In this document: positions 6,280 through 8,207 of the stretch, one piece after another
Numbering within the stretch: position 1 is the first letter of the stretch
Layout: each line of letters opens with the position of its first letter
DNA from: an uncultured Clostridia bacterium
Lineage (GTDB): Bacteria > Bacillota > Clostridia > Oscillospirales > Ruminococcaceae
Assembly: GCA_937901805.1 (NCBI GenBank)
Contig: CALDJI010000229.1
Span: 1 to 8,207 of the forward strand
Reading direction: 5' to 3'
DNA: 8,207 nucleotides
The notes under the pieces: generated by a model
Seen by the model: only the letters and a program-made list of their open reading frames with translations
What the model was told of the DNA's origin: nothing
Database searches by the model: none
Program-made: the position numbers and the translations under genes

Positions 6280-6422
6280 ATGAGACTCCTCCCCTTCTAA
6301 TTCTGAATTTTCTGTTATGGAATGTTTTGAAAGGCAAATCCAGACCTCTTCTGCCAGCGACCAGTTTGACAGAAGGATCCCATAGCAAGTAAGTCACAGC
6401 GCTACGATTTTCCACAATTGTA

Positions 6423-6449
6423 AGTGTTTCTCTGGCAAATAGAGACACT
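6423..6449 (-). terminator. Imperfect hairpin after the DUF4097 gene
   Basis: AGTGT/ACACT and CTCT/AGAG arms form a stem with a two-base bulge and a 7-nt loop, starting 9 nt past the stop codon at 6459. No T run follows on the minus strand, so it is a poor intrinsic terminator. It could be an RNA-processing or attenuation structure, or chance. The rest of 6280-6458 shows no gene I trust. Confidence 0.28.
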
Positions 6450-6458
6450 CGTCTAAAA

Positions 6459-7466
6459 CTATTTTAAGCGGGCAAATAATTCATCGTATTCTGTTTGCAA
6501 AGCGTCTCGATTTGCAATGATTTTCTCCAGTTCCTGCTGCAAAGAGGCTTTTTGCGTTTCATAGACGGACTGACTGACGCGGCCAACACGAAATTCCTGT
6601 CCTATGCGGTTGAGATCGCCCTCTTTTAAATCGGCCTGTTTTTTCTGTTCCAGGAGTTGATTGGCTTTTTCCCACGCTGTTGTCATATCAAACTCTGAGG
6701 AGAAATCGTGTGCAAGTTCAATCCGGCTTCTTTCATATTTTGCAATATTATTATAAGCACTGGTGATGTCTGAGAGAAACTCAGAATAATCGTATTCGGA
6801 ATAGCCTTCTTCCTCCTGTGCGTCTACTTCCATATACTGAGCCTTATACCGCTCGATTTCCTGATAGTACTCTCTAACTCCCTCGGCTATTTCCATCGTT
6901 CGTTCCTGATAGTTTTCATATCTTTCCCGTTGTTCTTCCGCCGCCTGCTGCTGGGCCAGTTCTTTCTGGTTTGCAAATTCCACAGAATCTGCATAGTACA
7001 GATTTCCTTTGAAATGATCAGAGTACAGGCTATAATCTTTTGGGATATACAAAATGACATTATTGGCTCTTGAATCTGAAACCAAAGATTCAATCATTGT
7101 CTTCACCGAAAAATTAAACAGCGGCAAATCCTCTTTTATGCCAAGAACGACAGTCGTACGATCCGGCTGTTCTGCAGCTGTCACAATTGTCTGATGGTAA
7201 GAATCCTGAAGATATTCAATGTGAGCAGTTCCATCCTCTGATTGCCGAACCTCTACATAAAACCAGTCTCCATTCGATTCCAGATCAATGCGTTTGGCGC
7301 CGCTTACAATTTGCCGGTTCTGTTTGTTCTCCTCATTTTCCTGGATCGCGGTATTATAAATTCCCGTAACTTCGTTAACCGCAAAGGGAAGAGAAACTGC
7401 AATCCCGAGCAGGCTCACTCCTGTTACAATACATAGAATCAGGACAACTCTTTTCCAGATGCTCAT
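6459..7466 (-). CDS. Membrane-anchored DUF4097-like protein with coiled-coil C-terminus
   Basis: 335 residues. One N-terminal membrane helix (about 6-29) would place the rest outside the membrane. Residues about 57-165 have the alternating beta pattern and IPKDYSLYSDHFKG motif of the DUF4097/adhesin-like beta repeat region found next to DUF1700 proteins. From about 166 to 215 and 262 to 335 the sequence is rich in Glu, Gln, Lys and Arg with heptad character, so a helical coiled coil is predicted, interrupted by an acidic Tyr-rich linker (219-230). The C-terminal helix pair with GRVSQSVYETQ recalls TolC-type helical hairpins, probably by convergence. The ATG overlaps the DUF1700 stop by 4 nt (7463-7466), so translation is coupled; only a weak GGGG lies upstream. 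Likely an envelope-associated partner of the DUF1700 protein. The precise role is unknown. Confidence 0.85.
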   Translation of the reverse strand: MSIWKRVVLILCIVTGVSLLGIAVSLPFAVNEVTGIYNTAIQENEENKQNRQIVSGAKRIDLESNGDWFYVEVRQSEDGTAHIEYLQDSYHQTIVTAAEQPDRTTVVLGIKEDLPLFNFSVKTMIESLVSDSRANNVILYIPKDYSLYSDHFKGNLYYADSVEFANQKELAQQQAAEEQRERYENYQERTMEIAEGVREYYQEIERYKAQYMEVDAQEEEGYSEYDYSEFLSDITSAYNNIAKYERSRIELAHDFSSEFDMTTAWEKANQLLEQKKQADLKEGDLNRIGQEFRVGRVSQSVYETQKASLQQELEKIIANRDALQTEYDELFARLK

Positions 7467-8074
7467 TGTTCTTGTTCCCCTTTCTGCTGTTTTCTCACCG
7501 GCTGGGTGTAGCGATGGAATCGTTCAATTAAATAGCGGTAGCATTTACGTACCAGCCAACAGAAAAAGATCGTTCCTAAAATCCCGCATGCAATACAAAA
7601 AATACTGGCAAACAAAATACATACGCCCAGCCAAAAGGTACCGAACACAAAAGAGGAAACCGCCAAAACCAGACCAACCACACCTGAAATTACAACACAG
7701 GCAAAGATCAGCGCTGCACTGCCGAGCAGTCCAAACAGAGGCGGTACAATGATCACCGCTAAAAAAATCAGAAGGATTAAAAGGAAAAAACCGCCGATGT
7801 TTAAATCCTTCACCTTGCGCGTCATTTTTTCGTAGTCAATTTTTGCACGGCGCGGACGGCGCTGCGGCTCCTCCCCTTTTTCTTCAGTCAAAATCTGTTG
7901 GGCGACTTCATAGGGAGAGCCAAGACCTGCTGAAATTTCATCTTCTGTTTTGCCCTGGTTTTTTCCATCCTCAAAATATTCCGCATAATCCCTCATAATC
8001 TCATGGATTTCTTCTTCCGGGAGTTGCCGTTTCAAATACCGTTCGAGACTGGACAAATAATCAAGTTTTGTCAT
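7463..8074 (-). CDS. DUF1700/HAAS domain membrane protein
   Basis: About 203 residues. The N-terminal 65 or so residues form the helical HAAS-like domain (MTKLDYLSSLERYL, then IMRDYAEYFEDG and the AGLGSPYEVAQQIL motif), which is soluble and known to accompany PadR regulators. A basic linker (RRPRRAK) leads to about four hydrophobic segments between residues 93 and 181, ending in a basic cytoplasmic tail. Start: ATG 8074 is preferred because GAGG lies 8 nt upstream; ATG 8077 and GTG 8083 are in frame and would add 1 or 3 residues. It overlaps the padR end by 14 nt and the DUF4097 start by 4 nt, so the three genes form one coupled operon. In related operons these proteins are linked to envelope stress or PadR control; the biochemical role is not known. 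Confidence 0.9.
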   Translation of the reverse strand: MTKLDYLSSLERYLKRQLPEEEIHEIMRDYAEYFEDGKNQGKTEDEISAGLGSPYEVAQQILTEEKGEEPQRRPRRAKIDYEKMTRKVKDLNIGGFFLLILLIFLAVIIVPPLFGLLGSAALIFACVVISGVVGLVLAVSSFVFGTFWLGVCILFASIFCIACGILGTIFFCWLVRKCYRYLIERFHRYTQPVRKQQKGEQEQ

Positions 8075-8207
8075 CATTTTCACCTCTCAAAATCTCATTC
8101 ACCATACTGGAAAATTCTTTCCATTCCTCTTCGAGCGACCATAGGTACCCCCTGCCCTTTACCGTCATACGGTAATATTTTCTGGCAGGACCGCCCCGGC
8201 TTTCCAC
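8061..8207 (-). CDS. PadR family transcriptional regulator, C-terminal fragment
   Basis: Only the last 48 residues are in the window; the start lies beyond 8207. The visible part has the wing of the PadR winged helix, GGPARKYYRMTVKGRGYL, followed by the helix SLEEEWKEFSSMVNEIL that packs in the dimer. PadR proteins are dimeric repressors of their own operon and of envelope or transporter genes. It is followed directly by overlapping DUF1700 and DUF4097-like genes, the usual order for this type of operon. The TGA is at 8061-8063. No operator is visible because the upstream region is off the window. Confidence 0.88.
   Translation of the reverse strand: MESRGGPARKYYRMTVKGRGYLWSLEEEWKEFSSMVNEILRGENDDKT

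Noticed and set aside
6251..6448. 65-codon minus-strand ORF after the DUF4097 gene
   Set aside because: No ribosome-binding site, basic and cysteine-poor random-looking composition, and its end overlaps the well-supported TTG start region of the next gene.

Overview
The window reads as a low-to-medium GC Bacillota genome, most likely an anaerobic gut-type member of Clostridia. The grounds are a reverse rubrerythrin, Gram-positive Shine-Dalgarno sequences (AGGAGG, GGGGAGGAG), a PadR/DUF1700/DUF4097 envelope operon and a MerR-controlled ABC exporter. All ten genes are transcribed on the minus strand, so the text runs from high to low coordinates. The genus cannot be fixed from the sequence alone.

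From 8207 down to 6459 lies an overlapping operon: the C-terminal tail of a PadR-type repressor (runs off the window), a DUF1700/HAAS membrane protein, and a membrane-anchored DUF4097-like protein with a long coiled-coil tail. Next is a small exported protein of unknown function (6279-6013, TTG start). Its reading frame appears to continue in the -1 frame to 5912, which suggests a frameshift. Then comes a monocistronic reverse rubrerythrin (5801-5256). It has a clear extended -10 promoter, a PerR-box-like palindrome over the -35 region, and a perfect hairpin terminator.

From 4999 to 2674 is a tightly coupled three-gene module: a MerR regulator with a TipAS-like C-terminal region, an ABC ATPase, and an ABC-2 permease, joined by two 4-nt overlaps. 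Its promoter has the 19-bp spacer typical of MerR activation. By eye this block is more AT-rich (about 42% GC in a hand-counted line) than the protease/ALDH block (about 55%), so it may have been acquired separately. The expected logic is ligand binding to the MerR sensor domain, activation of its own operon, and export of the compound.

The last block (2487 to 1, running off the window) is an M16-type zinc peptidase followed 13 bp later by a class-3-like aldehyde dehydrogenase. The peptidase is the most unusual gene here. Its full active site is present, but no ATG, GTG or TTG occurs between the upstream in-frame stop and the zinc motif; a good Shine-Dalgarno sequence sits 8 nt before an ATC codon. 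A conventional ORF call starts 58 codons late and cuts off the catalytic HxxEH motif.

No rRNA, tRNA, CRISPR array or insertion sequence was seen, and no gene-free stretch exceeds about 260 bases. I found no clearly new multi-gene system. The best leads are the non-canonical start of the peptidase, the frameshifted exported protein, and the control regions of the rubrerythrin and MerR operons.
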